From Prostheceraeus crozeri (taxonomy: Eukaryota > Platyhelminthes > Polycladida > Euryleptidae), in the NCBI GenBank assembly GCA_907163375.1, contig CAJQUW010011639.1, positions 226,468 to 290,467 on the forward strand: a DNA stretch of 64,000 bases. The letters run 5' to 3'. Every line of letters starts with the position of its first letter. The stretch's first letter is position 1. Under the pieces are notes generated by a model that had not been told where the DNA came from, made no database searches, and saw only the letters and a program-made list of their open reading frames with translations. A program made the position numbers and the translations under genes. Positions 10,790 through 21,292 of this stretch are shown here, piece by piece.

Positions 10790-13700
10790 ATGATTTCTCT
10801 TTCAGGTGATACCAGTCCCATCTCGAGCGAGTCAGATAACAACAGGGACTCCATGTCAACATTGTCGCGGGAATGCAACGATCGGGAATGTGCTGACTGT
10901 GGACACATCTTCACGAGGAAGCGTGATCTCGTCCGACACATCAAGCGAGGTGTTTGTAGACCTAAGTCAGCATCAATCTCCGAAGGTGGGGATGATTCTG
11001 TTAACGATGTCTAGTTTTCTTGCGATTTATGCATTCAGTCTTTTGAGTCACATTTTGAACTATCTTCACATAGACATCGACATACACACAGTGACGATAG
11101 TTATACTAACAGCACCTCCTCTATCCGACTCTCTGAAATGTCGATAAATAATTTAGTGAGGAACTATCAGATGAAATCCTCAGAAACCATTACTGACTTT
11201 GAAGAATGGTTTCATCAAAATTCATCTTTGATTGGTGCGCTCTTCAACAATTTAGCCAATTTTAGAATGAAGGCGCTCATCTATCTCAAAATAAAATATG
11301 CAAAAATTGACCACCATACTGGTCAAATAGTAGAGAGGTTGGAGTTTCACATACCCTCCTCTCCTGCAACCGAAGTTGTAGACTGCGAGTCTTGGATAAA
11401 TTTTCATATCCAAGGGTTAAAATTAAACATAGATAAATTTAACGAGTGTGATAGTGGTCTCGTTTTTGATGGTATTGAGACCGCCATGATTAAAATCACT
11501 TTATTATAGAACTACTCAGGACGAGGCTCCTTTAAACTTCCGAAAAATTTAAAAAATAAAACAGCAGTCATTTCTGTAGATTGCGAATCGCACTGTTTTA
11601 AGTATACCGTCCTCTCCATTCTCCACTATAATGATGTACAGAATAGCCGATACCGTAAGAGTAAGTATCAACAGTGGGAGAATGAATTAAACTTCGATGA
11701 CTGCAATAGTGAAGATATGAAAATTAAGAATATAGAAAAATTTGAAAAATTGAACAACATCAAAATAGTTCTCCATGTTTGGGAAAAGGGATTGAAGGGT
11801 GTCCGCTACAACTCGCGTTCGAGTTGTTATGACCACGTTGTCAACCTTTTATTAGTAAGACAGGATGATAGTGAGGAATGGCACTACTGCGGTATTCCCA
11901 AAATTTCTCGCTTATACCACCACTTAAGAAATTCTACCTCATCAGAGATTTATTACTGTGACAGATGCATTCGGAACTTTAGGAGTAAAAACAAGTTTGA
12001 AACTCATTACGAATGGTGTAAGCGAGGTAAACTACAAATGGAGCGCATGCCCAAAGATAAGGAGTTTTCATATAGAGAGAATGGCGATGAGCTAAGTCCT
12101 CTTCGTGTCATCTATACTGACATCGAATGTTATATCGATGATAACACCCATCGAGCAGCAGCCATTTCCTGCTATGAAGTATGGCATGACCATTTCCAAA
12201 ATAGAAAAAATAAAATGCACGTCTGGCAAGGTGAGGATTGTATTTACCAATTCCTACAATTCCTCGAACAGGCTGTAAAATTTCAACAAAAGTATGATGG
12301 TGAACTCTATCGCAGATCATTGCATATGACAGCAGATGATCAAGCAAAATTTGATAGTTGCAACGTTTGCCTCAAATGTAGGAAAACATTTGATGATGAT
12401 AAGATTAAGAAAGTGCGCGACCATGATCACATCACTGGTAAATTTAGAAACGCACTATGTTCAAAATGCAATTTTTCACTTAGGATGAAACGGCGTACAT
12501 TACCCGTCATTTTCCATAATTTCAAGGGCTACGACAGCCATATGATAATAAAAGGAGGTTTAGGTCAAATGAAAGAGTGGAAGCTTGATGTAATAGCACA
12601 AACGAGAGAGAAGTTTATGGCCATGACAGCAAAAGTGCCTGTCGATAAAACTAAAGAAAATAAGACGGTCTATTTTGATATAAAATTTTTAGATTCCTAC
12701 CAATTTATGACTGCATCACTGGCCTCTCTCGTACAAAATCTAAAGTCTCTTCCACTAACACAAAATCTTAAGAAACAATATCCAAATCTAACCGATGAAG
12801 TCATCACACGGAAAGGAGTCTTTCCATATGCATATTTTGATGCGATTAGTAAACTCGGCGAGACTTCTCTTCCGCCCATTGATAAATTTAAAAATGATTT
12901 GACCGGCGCAGAATGTCAGACCGAAGATTATGATCATGCACAAGATGAATGGATAAAATTTGACTGCCATACATTTGGCGAATATATGATTGCCTATCTT
13001 AAGTTAGATGTATTTTTGCTGGCTGATGTATTTCAGGAGTTTCGACGAGTGGCATTAGAAGAAGATAAGTTAGATCCCGTCCACTTTGTCAGTCTGCCAG
13101 CCATGTCATTTAAGTCTGCTTTTAAAATGACTGGTGAGACCATTCATCTCTTACAAGATCCAGAGATGTATAATTTATTTGAGCGAGGAATTCGCGGTGG
13201 TCTCACATTTGTAAATAAACATAGGTTAAAATCAAAATTAGTAGGCAATGATCAGACTCATCTTAAGTATTATGACCAAAATAATTTATATGGTAGTTCA
13301 CTATCCAAACCACTCCCTCACTCTGAGTTTAGCTGGTTAGATGATAGTGAAATTCAGCATCTCTCCAACCCTTCTAACATACTAGAAATTCCAGATGAAG
13401 GTGATTGGGGATATTAATTTGAGATAGATCTAATCTATCCAAATAATATCAAACATAAAACCGTAGCTTTTGACCTCGCACCCGAATCAGGTGAAGTGAC
13501 CAAAGATATGTTTTCCGACTTTATGAAACAATTTCATAAAGATTTAGAATCATGCGGTCAACCCGACTACAAGCCTTGCCGCAAACTTTTACTCACCCAA
13601 TATGATAAGGAAAACTATCTAGTTCACTTTAGCATCTTAAATTTTTATTTAGAAATGGGTATAATTTTAAAAAGAGTTCACCGCATTATTAAATTTAGAC

Positions 13701-14623
13701 AGAAAGCCTTCCTCAAACCATATATTGATAGTAACAGCCAGAAACGTGCACTAGCCCAAAATAATTTTGAAAAGGATTTTTATTAGTATAAGAATAATAG
13801 TCTATTTGGTAAGACGACGGCGGATGTTAGAAAACGTGTAAACTATAAACTAGTCAATGATGTTGCAAAATTTAAGAAATGGGTCTCATCACCTCTATTC
13901 ATCGATAGAGACATTATCGATGAGGACCTTGTAGGTGTTAAAATGATAAAATCTGAAGTTGAGTTCTGCAAGCCCATCTATATTGGCCAAGCTGTACTAG
14001 ATTACTCTAAGCTTGAAATGTACCAACTCTTTTATAAAATACTAAAACCATGTCCTCTCGTAAAAGAGGTTCGTTTGTTGGGTGGCGATACAGATAGTTT
14101 CTTCTTAGGTATTACCACTCAAAAAGATTTAAATTTCAATGAAGTAGGAAAATCTTTAAAAAGATATTTTGATACATCAAATTATCCTACTGATCACCCA
14201 CTCTACTCCATCAAAAATAAGGCAAAACTTGGCTGCTTTAAGGATGAGACAGCAGGGAAGGAAATAGATGAAATGATTCTCCTCCGCCTAAAAATGTACA
14301 GTATGAAATTAAAGGATAGAGACGATAGTATTAAGCGCGCTAAAGGCATATCAAGATCATTGGTCTCTAACATGAAACATAAAAATTTCAGGGAAGCCTA
14401 TAGAAATAAAAATATAACGTTTGTCAATATGACAATCTTAAAATCTAAGTCGCATGAGATCAAAACTCATACTTTTAGGAAACGGGCGCTTTCAGCATTG
14501 GAGGATAAGAGGTGTTGGATAGGACATAACACATCTCTTCTACATGGACATCCTGACACAAACATACCTCCACCCAAAAGAATAAAACTCACGCTACCAC
14601 ATTCAGGAGATGTATTGACATAA
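10790..14623 (+). pseudogene. Protein-primed DNA polymerase B of Polinton A (broken)
   Basis: Replicative polymerase of the element. From 5' to 3' one sees a C2H2-type zinc finger (ECADCGHIF), a Cys...His region, a second finger, then exonuclease motifs DIECYID, FHNFKGYDSH and YLKLDVFLLAD. Polymerase motifs NNLYGSS (A region) and GGDTDSFF (C region) follow, then the KMYSMK stretch near the end. The layout matches the whole 1,285-residue copy in element B, and the proteins are clearly homologous but well diverged. Broken in about four places. It lies immediately before the minus-strand penton-like genes, with which it is convergent. Confidence 0.9.
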
Positions 14624-14802
14624 TCAACTTTAACTCAGTATTTTGATGTTGATTTCTGTAGATAAACATTGCTGTTTTATGTATCGCATGAGATCGTTTC
14701 TTCCTTGTGAATATATGCCTACAGTCAGCCCATTCCCCCTATATCTGTGAAAAGACTTTTTCATACACATATTTTTATTTCAATAAACATATCACAATGA
14801 CT
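14624..14802. terminator. Convergent 3' ends with poly(A) signal
   Basis: Short AT-rich gap between the plus-strand polymerase and the minus-strand penton-like gene. CAATAAA at about 14,780 would serve as a plus-strand poly(A) signal. Confidence 0.4.
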
Positions 14803-16323
14803 TCACTTTGTTTTCCGAAACACTAAAGTTACGAGGGATTTAGTATCTTTCACATGGATGCACTCTTGTAAGCCATTGGTAATTTTGATAGCAATAGAGG
14901 GTATAGTTTGTTTGACGACGGGATGGTAGAAAATAGATTCAAAAATCTTCACGACTATTCCATATGAAGCGTCTTTATCATGAATGAAATCACGTAAAAT
15001 GTATTCTTTTTTCTCACCAACAGAAATAGGTAGAATCAAATCACTTTGAATGTAAAGGTGCTGTTCATGTTTATCAAGTGTCATTGGTGTTTCTATACCA
15101 ATCGTATGCGCAGCAGTAAACACAGTTTGTAGCATTGAAAAACCAAAACGTTTTTTCAAATTTTTACTCAATTGACATTGAATGTCATCACCCAGTTTCA
15201 GAACAACGCGTTGATTTTCAATTGAAAACGAAATGTGGTGTGTCTTTACATCATATTTACTTTTCATCACATGCTTCAACTTCTGTTGTATATAAGGATT
15301 TACTACATGAATGAAGCTTTCAACTGTATGATATAGACGCGGCATTATATTGATAGCAACTTTAGATTCTTCATAAGACTGGTAAATTTTCTTGATGCGA
15401 TCGCCATAGATGTCCACCCACCATTCATCATTAACTGAATCAGCTTTAGTGTGATATTCATGAGAACCATACACCACACCGCTTCCAATAATAGGGGTTG
15501 GATGTCTTACAAAATGACGCAAGGTTGGAGAGAAATAAACTGTAAGTTTGTCATTATATTTCTGAATGACCAACTTATTTTTGTTCGCCATAATTTTCTC
15601 TCCATACTTCTTACCCACAGTCTCATTCCATCGTTTTACTAACTCAATAAGTGATATAGGTTGAACACCACGCTTTTTCAAAATGATGCGTTCTTCGCAT
15701 TCTACAACATCTTCATCAAATATTTTAAATTAATAATGAAGTTTGTTGATTCGATTTGAATAAACTTTTTTAACATTTGCAGTAGCAATTGATGTTAGAT
15801 GTAGTCCATGACCAAAACCAAGATGTGGATAGAATTCATTATCCAACCTCAGTGTAAGACCTTTAGTAAAAGAATGAAAGCGAAGGAACTGTCTCCCACT
15901 CCAATGATAGATAGTAAACTCATAAACTTTCTGATCCTTATTCTTCATGATGGAAGTATTACCACTGTTGAATGCCTTAATAATTTTCTCATTCCCAAAT
16001 GGCTCATAAGAATCTGATTTTATCTGAATCCATTCATAGTTCCACTTTCCATCTGATGTTAAATTGTATGGGAACTGGAATGCATTATTCATCATTATTC
16101 CATCATGGGTGCGAGGAGTCAATATCATTTCTTCCAAATCATTCACATTCTGAATATTGCTATCATAGCAAATACTAGAAACGCCAACCTCCCATTCACC
16201 TTCTAAATGCAGTGGCCGATTTAATTCTACTCGATAGTCTGATGGTTTATTTTTGGGAAATTTATTCATAGAAGCATTACTGGGCAAGTAGATTAGAAAC
16301 GAGTCCTTATTTTCACTTTCCAT
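14803..16323 (-). pseudogene. Penton/minor-capsid-like protein, second copy in Polinton A
   Basis: The N-terminal part carries the signature of this Polinton capsid-associated family: IYLPSNASMNKFP, then a PLHLEGEWEVGV block about 35 residues later. The C-terminal end has the IAIKI...LVTLVFR pattern matching the family's usual closing strand. It is a paralogue of the gene immediately upstream on the same strand (16,363-17,761), so the family is tandemly duplicated in this element, whereas element B has one copy. Assignment to the penton (single-jelly-roll) family rests on my recollection of Polinton and adintovirus proteins and is inferred. Start chosen at the Met just before the conserved block. 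Broken about once. Confidence 0.6.
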
Positions 16324-16362
16324 ATTATTCACATTGGAAAAATATATTAGCATACTTTTGCA

Positions 16363-17761
16363 TTAACTCTTCATTCGGAAATGGAGTGTGATACTTGTTA
16401 CAGCATCTTTATGAAAAGGAATCAACGCACCAGCATCGTCATAAATTGCAATATCAATTTGTGGGATGTAGTTTGATTTCAGCTTTGTATAATGCACTTT
16501 CTTGAAAGTATGCTCAGATAAAATACTGCAGCTTTTTGGCTGGTATGGTATCATTGCTAGCAATGGAGCTTTAACATCTCCCACACGTACATCTTCACCA
16601 ATATTGGAATATATCTGAAAATAGTTAATACGACGCGATAGTGACATGTCTGCGCTAGCTTTGGTTACAGTACCAATTTTAAAGATATTTTGATCAAAAC
16701 CCAAAATGTCCATTAGAGTTTTATCCATAATTAGTTCAATACCTTTTCCACTTATAGTGAGAGACAAAACACCTTTTTTTTTCAGAAAATGAAATTTGTT
16801 GCTCATTAATCACTTCATTTAAATAATCTACAACCAATTTAGCTGAAGTAATAATGCGAGGCATCAACACTCTTGTTTCATGTAAGATACCACCTAAAGG
16901 CTCTACACACTTTCTGTATAAAGATACGGTCCATTCTGTATCAAATTGATTTGACCTTTCACATGGTAAATGTTGCACATCAAATTTTCCATGAACAGCT
17001 GCAGAACGATGTCGTAAGAACTGATGAAAATCTTTTGAACAAACTAATACTAGATCATCATCATTTAATTTACTTATTGCAATATGATTAGATGATTTGA
17101 TATAAGTCAATGTTGCCACTTGTTTACCATCAACTCGAAGGAGATAATTAAATCTCTTCAATAATGTTTCAGGAGTCATGTTTGTCTTTCTTGGCTTAAT
17201 CACAATCTTCTTCACCAACGTCTTCTCATTTTTTGGAATAAGATCTACATAATAAGCTTCCTCTCGATAAATTAACTGTTTATGACCACTTGGGTGGTAA
17301 TTAACGTTATAATTATCATAGCTTGTTAAGGCGCTAGCGAGGTAACCTAAATCATTTCTTAAACTTGGACTTAAACCAACAATCCAATCTTTCTCAACTA
17401 CATGATGTACATAATTATAATCATCATTGTGCGGAGTAAATTGGACAATATGTTTACACGCTTTATTCAAGAAATCATATATAAACTTTTTACATGATAA
17501 GAGATCTTTCTTTGGCCACTGTGGAATGTATACTCGGCACCCCTTTTCACATTGGTAAGCAGCTGTACGTCTCATATTAATAGTCATCACCTCATGATCA
17601 AAAGTATAGACACAGTTGCTATAAACAAGTTGAGTGACACCCACTTCCCAATTTCCATGTAGCTGTTGTACATGATCAATGGGAGTAGAAAAGAGTGCGG
17701 CTCGATTACTAGCAAATCTCTTTGTAGCCGCATTGCTAAGCAAAATATGATAAAACGACAT
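16363..17761 (-). pseudogene. Penton/minor-capsid-like protein, first copy in Polinton A
   Basis: Begins MSFYHILLSNAATKRFASN and has the GNWEVGVTQL block. The C-terminal part has VRVGDVKAPLLAMIP and IDIAIYDDAGALIPF, which align with VGDIEAPLLRTFP and IDISIHDDAGEVVPF of element B's gene. This ending is typical of a capsid-vertex family widespread in Polintons and adintoviruses. It probably forms the pentameric vertex of the capsid. In element B the gene lies between integrase and core protein, so the block has moved relative to the other genes. Broken about once. Confidence 0.65.
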
Positions 17762-17796
17762 TTTTATATTGCTGATCTGCGGCTTTGCATAACATC

Positions 17797-18153
17797 ATGA
17801 AGACTTGGATTTTGGACTCTCTACAATATATCAGAGTTGATCGTGATGGAAACGTACATTTCAAAAATTCTCATGGTCATACATCAAGAATTATTACATT
17901 AACATGGCGACAATTTGTCAACCTCAATGATATCATGAGAGATTTGGAATATTTTGAAACATTAAGATTCATCTCCTTGGGTGATCAAGTTTGGCTTCAA
18001 CACTACAGAAATGAAGTTCAAATCTGCCATTCTCATTCCACAAACTGTTTCTCATTTCGCAAATACAATTGGGAGAAGTATAGAAGATACATACATCGCT
18101 CCATCATGACATTTATTCGTCGTGAGTTCATCGCCCTACTATGCAAATCTTAA
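17797..18153 (+). CDS. PC4-like small protein, copy 1 (Polinton A)
   Basis: 118 residues, starting at the first true ATG. The pattern is a short strand (LDSLQYIRVDRDGNVHF), a basic strand with Arg (SRIITLTW), a helix (QFVNLNDIMRDL), then a second round of strands (VWLQHYRNEVQIC) and a helix starting at the conserved W-E-K-Y. The first round resembles the transcriptional coactivator p15/PC4, a single-stranded-DNA-binding fold, in its order and in the LTWRQFxxL helix start. That is a fold-level guess from spacing, not a firm match. The next gene (18,176) is its tandem paralogue, and the counterpart in element B is at 49,990-50,550. Confidence 0.5.
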   Translation: MKTWILDSLQYIRVDRDGNVHFKNSHGHTSRIITLTWRQFVNLNDIMRDLEYFETLRFISLGDQVWLQHYRNEVQICHSHSTNCFSFRKYNWEKYRRYIHRSIMTFIRREFIALLCKS

Positions 18154-18175
18154 TCAGACATGACTACCACGCACC

Positions 18176-18832
18176 ATGAGTTGGAAATTAGATTCCCTAC
18201 AACGTATTGAAACGGATCATGATCGAAACGTCTATTTCAAAGATTCAACTGGAAATGTGAGAAGAGAGTTTGCTTTATCTTATCGTCATTTTCAATCTCT
18301 ACATCATATCATGAAGGATTTGAAATACTTCTATATGAAAAGACATTCACGTATTGGAAATCGCATCTGGTTGCGCGTCAACAAATGGCGAATTCAACTC
18401 TATCATTCCCAACTCCATACTAACTTCACATTTCATCAAGGTGGTTGGGAAAAGTATAAAAGGAAGGTACATCGCTCAATTTACTCATTTTTTCATCATG
18501 AAGCGCCATCGCTACACCATCGTCAACATTCTCCGTCGCTTCAGACTCTACACCAAAATCGATCTCACAACATTACACCAACAGCTTCCAAACAGCAAGT
18601 ATTACCCGGGCCTCCCTCAAATGTTAGTGGTGAAGATGAACAATTCACGGAATCTTCAACTCTTCCCAAATGGAACTGTACAGATTCTCGGCGCCCTTTC
18701 TCATTCATCGGCGCAGTCAATGCGCTTAGAGCTACAAAGACTACTACGTCGGATATGGAAGAGGGAGAGGGAGAGGTGTGTGATGTCGAATCTGACTGTG
18801 GACAATATGGTGATCTCTACTCAATTGAGTGA
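18176..18832 (+). CDS. PC4-like small protein, copy 2, overlapping the TBP-like gene (Polinton A)
   Basis: 218 residues. The first 110 are clearly paralogous to the gene just upstream (shared pattern LDSLQ-I-D-D-NV-FK, then a W-EKYKR helix near residue 95). The rest is a low-complexity His/Ser/Pro-rich and finally acidic tail (EEGEGE), which lies over the TBP-like gene in another frame for about 335 bases. The same kind of overlap occurs in element B, so the tail may exist mainly because of the second gene. PC4-like fold is tentative, as above. Confidence 0.55.
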   Translation: MSWKLDSLQRIETDHDRNVYFKDSTGNVRREFALSYRHFQSLHHIMKDLKYFYMKRHSRIGNRIWLRVNKWRIQLYHSQLHTNFTFHQGGWEKYKRKVHRSIYSFFHHEAPSLHHRQHSPSLQTLHQNRSHNITPTASKQQVLPGPPSNVSGEDEQFTESSTLPKWNCTDSRRPFSFIGAVNALRATKTTTSDMEEGEGEVCDVESDCGQYGDLYSIE

Positions 18833-19049
18833 AAGTGTATCATTTTTGAAGATTCGTACCAGCAGTTACAGTTTGTGTTATGAACCCGAACTTTTTCCTG
18901 CAGCTCTCATTAGTTGTTGGTTACCTGTGCATGTGGCAATCTTTCATAATAGTAAAGTGATCATTACTGGACTAAAATCTCATGTACAAGCAAATGTGAT
19001 CCTAGACTATCTCATCGAGTATGTACGTACCCAGCGGATTGTAAAATAA
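18498..19049 (+). CDS. TBP-like protein (TATA-binding fold), Polinton A
   Basis: 183 residues from the ATG at 18,498. The C-terminal half reads YEPELFPAAL...VAIFHNSKVIITGLK, almost the textbook second repeat of TATA-binding protein (YEPELFPGLI...LLIFVSGKVVLTGAK). It is preceded by LTVDNMV, which matches TBP's KIQNMV. The N-terminal half has the first repeat's LFPNGTVQILG. Phe residues in ELFP, IFHN and LFPN fall where TBP places its DNA-intercalating phenylalanines. TBP nucleates transcription initiation by bending TATA DNA. It overlaps the PC4-like gene in another frame and is followed by an AATAAA signal. Element B has a homologue at 49,620-50,189. I do not recall TBP in the usual list of Polinton genes. 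Confidence 0.82.
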   Translation: MKRHRYTIVNILRRFRLYTKIDLTTLHQQLPNSKYYPGLPQMLVVKMNNSRNLQLFPNGTVQILGALSHSSAQSMRLELQRLLRRIWKRERERCVMSNLTVDNMVISTQLSESVSFLKIRTSSYSLCYEPELFPAALISCWLPVHVAIFHNSKVIITGLKSHVQANVILDYLIEYVRTQRIVK

Positions 19050-19075
19050 AAAACAATTTTTCCAACATGATGTTT

Positions 19076-19537
19076 TTATTTCAAATCATGATAGAACTTA
19101 CAAATCATTTTTTCATTAGAGGATGGATTACATGAAAAGTTTTGAATAACAGATACAAATCGAGATACATGTAAACGTTTTAAGATGAAGCACAGTACAA
19201 AAGCACCACACGTTGATGAAAGTGGATGTTGTAGTATGCGTTCATTTCGCTGATATTGACGCGTATGTTTTCTCAACCACTGCTGTGTTGGTATATTTGG
19301 AGGTTGAGCAAGAGAGTCAAATAGTTCACCACGTCGGTCTTCTCCAATAAAGATAGCTTTCCAATGCTCACCGCCTAAATTCTGCGAATGAGTGTTTAGT
19401 ACAATAAAGATGGGATAGTGATTTACTGCAGGTGGTAAGGTATCGAGTGAATAGACATTATCGAAAGCTTTCAACGTCGCTTCGCCTGCATTACGCTGTA
19501 CTTTAGTTTTAATATCGTCAGCAGTCAACCAACTCAT
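19076..19537 (-). CDS. Adenain-like cysteine protease of Polinton A
   Basis: 153 residues, a typical length. Catalytic residues are visible as GGEHW (His), ELFDS (Asp) and SSTCGAF (Cys), in the order of the adenovirus maturation protease. It cleaves capsid precursors during virion assembly. The start codon overlaps the stop of the major capsid gene upstream (TAATG), so the pair is probably expressed from one transcript. Homologous to 49,006-49,470 in element B. Looks whole. Confidence 0.88.
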   Translation of the reverse strand: MSWLTADDIKTKVQRNAGEATLKAFDNVYSLDTLPPAVNHYPIFIVLNTHSQNLGGEHWKAIFIGEDRRGELFDSLAQPPNIPTQQWLRKHTRQYQRNERILQHPLSSTCGAFVLCFILKRLHVSRFVSVIQNFSCNPSSNEKMICKFYHDLK

Positions 19538-20793
19538 TAACGATTATACTGAAGAATCACGTCACGATACTTTGTAATTTCAATATTTGAATCGAAGACT
19601 GCATAAATTAATACATTGATCGTCTCAGGTAGTGTTCTTTTGAACGTCAAATCCAAACGAATATTATGAGGCACGTTCGCTTGACGATAGGGTGCACTAA
19701 TATCGCTGTCAGCAGTCAAATCAAATGCATAAATAGTATATCCACTCTTAAACTCTTTCATAGTCAGTCCGTTGGTGTCATCCGTATTGTAAAAGCCAAA
19801 GACATCCATAAAATCAACAAAACTGCGCATAAATTGATCCGAAGCAAAATCTGGTTTGTTGGGTGGACCAGGATGACTCACACCATTTACACGTAAAGCA
19901 ATTTCACTTAATTGATTGTGTTTAAAATTGAAAGGATTCTTCTTTATATTACCATTAAAAGCATCATTTTCAACCATTGCCACCATGAGGAGCTTCGGTG
20001 CTTCCGATGGAAAGAGGCCATCTTTCATGAAACTCTTTTGATCTTTCGGAATTGTAAAGGTGAGAAGCTTTGTATGCTGAACGGGGTAAATGGCATTTTG
20101 GCGGTTAAGGCCTTCAGCATGCCCTCTAATGACACTTGGATTCGGTACTACTCGACGAATGTAAAGTGCAATATCTTCCACATGAATTCTAAAATTGTCA
20201 ACTTTAGCAAATGCATTCAGCGCAAATTCAGGCTTATTCAATGTCAGCTTGAGTCGCATGCTGGTATTAGAGAGTAAAAACTTTGACTGTCTAAAGAAGT
20301 CTAAATTCAGCGGACCATATAGCTGACATACTTTACTATCTTTAATCATAGCAGATCGCTTTACAAAGCCACTGTTTGTTTCAGCATCAAATTTTCCTGC
20401 TTCATCTCTGTACCATCCCATGGCTTCCATATGACTTTTTTGTGCTGCTGGATGAAACTGTGATACATGATTGAAATATGATTTATAGGGATAATCGCTT
20501 TGGCCATCTTCCACCTGCTGCTCTCCAATCGTTAGAGAAACATCGCGAAGTAATGTAGTCAATGGTAAATTGTTCAGTCCAACTTTATGTGTATCGTCAA
20601 TAGCAGTTCCATCTGCTTGCTGAATTCTAAACCTCAAATCTATGTAGTCATCACTACCACCAGGAATAACAAATTAAATGGGGCCAGCATTCTCAGCTGT
20701 TCGAGGATGATAATCTACAATACTTGAACTAAGAATATCTGTCTGTATGGCTTGTTGATCGAACAAACAAAACCCGGAAGTTTTACACTCCAT
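19537..20793 (-). pseudogene. Major capsid protein (double jelly roll) of Polinton A
   Basis: Homologous along its length to the 427-residue capsid protein of element B: shared blocks include VGLNNLPLTTLLRDV (B: VGLANLPIASLFSDV), the tyrosine-proline block YPYKSYFNHVSQF, and LRLDLTFKR near the end. This family forms the pseudohexameric capsomers of Polinton capsids. It is followed directly by the protease with overlapping stop and start. Broken about once. Confidence 0.82.
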
Positions 20794-20795
20794 GA

Positions 20796-21251
20796 TTAGA
20801 AGTTATGGCAGCGTCGTCGTTTAGCGCCTGATGAATGATTAGAGCCTCTGCGACGTTTGCGTGAATGCCTTTTGACTGAAGATTGCACCTTACCAGCTCC
20901 GCGATGTTTCCTCCTTCCTTTATTCATTCGTTTAGGTGATTTCTTTCCTTGAGTAACACCAGCAAAGGTCTGCTTCAATGTTTTTAAACCGCGTTCCTTC
21001 CCACGATTCAACAAACTGCTCTTAAAACTTCTACCTCTGGAAAGATCACTAGCAACATCACCAGCAAAGCCAACGGCATTACTTAAAACATTTCGTTTTA
21101 AAGATCTTCCGACATTGGATATGAGAGGTGCTACAACAGATTTCAGCGCACCAAGTATGCTACCTCCACGTTGGCGGCGAGCACCGATGTAAATTTGTCC
21201 TCCCCTACTTACATAGGAGTGTCGTGAATAAAATGAGGCTGTTGGATTCAT
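20796..21251 (-). CDS. Basic core protein of Polinton A
   Basis: 151 residues. The N-terminal part has a Gly/Arg-rich block (GARRQRGGSILGALKSVV) matching GGRRQVGGGIFGALRRMV in element B. A helix-prone middle and a very Lys/Arg-rich C-terminus (HSRKRRRGSNH) follow. By position next to the capsid gene and by composition it resembles adenovirus-type DNA-condensing core proteins; that role is inferred. It is a separate gene just upstream of the capsid gene. Confidence 0.7.
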   Translation of the reverse strand: MNPTASFYSRHSYVSRGGQIYIGARRQRGGSILGALKSVVAPLISNVGRSLKRNVLSNAVGFAGDVASDLSRGRSFKSSLLNRGKERGLKTLKQTFAGVTQGKKSPKRMNKGRRKHRGAGKVQSSVKRHSRKRRRGSNHSSGAKRRRCHNF

Positions 21252-21292
21252 AGCTCAAACCCTCTACATTGTTAGTTACAACTTTGCATGAA

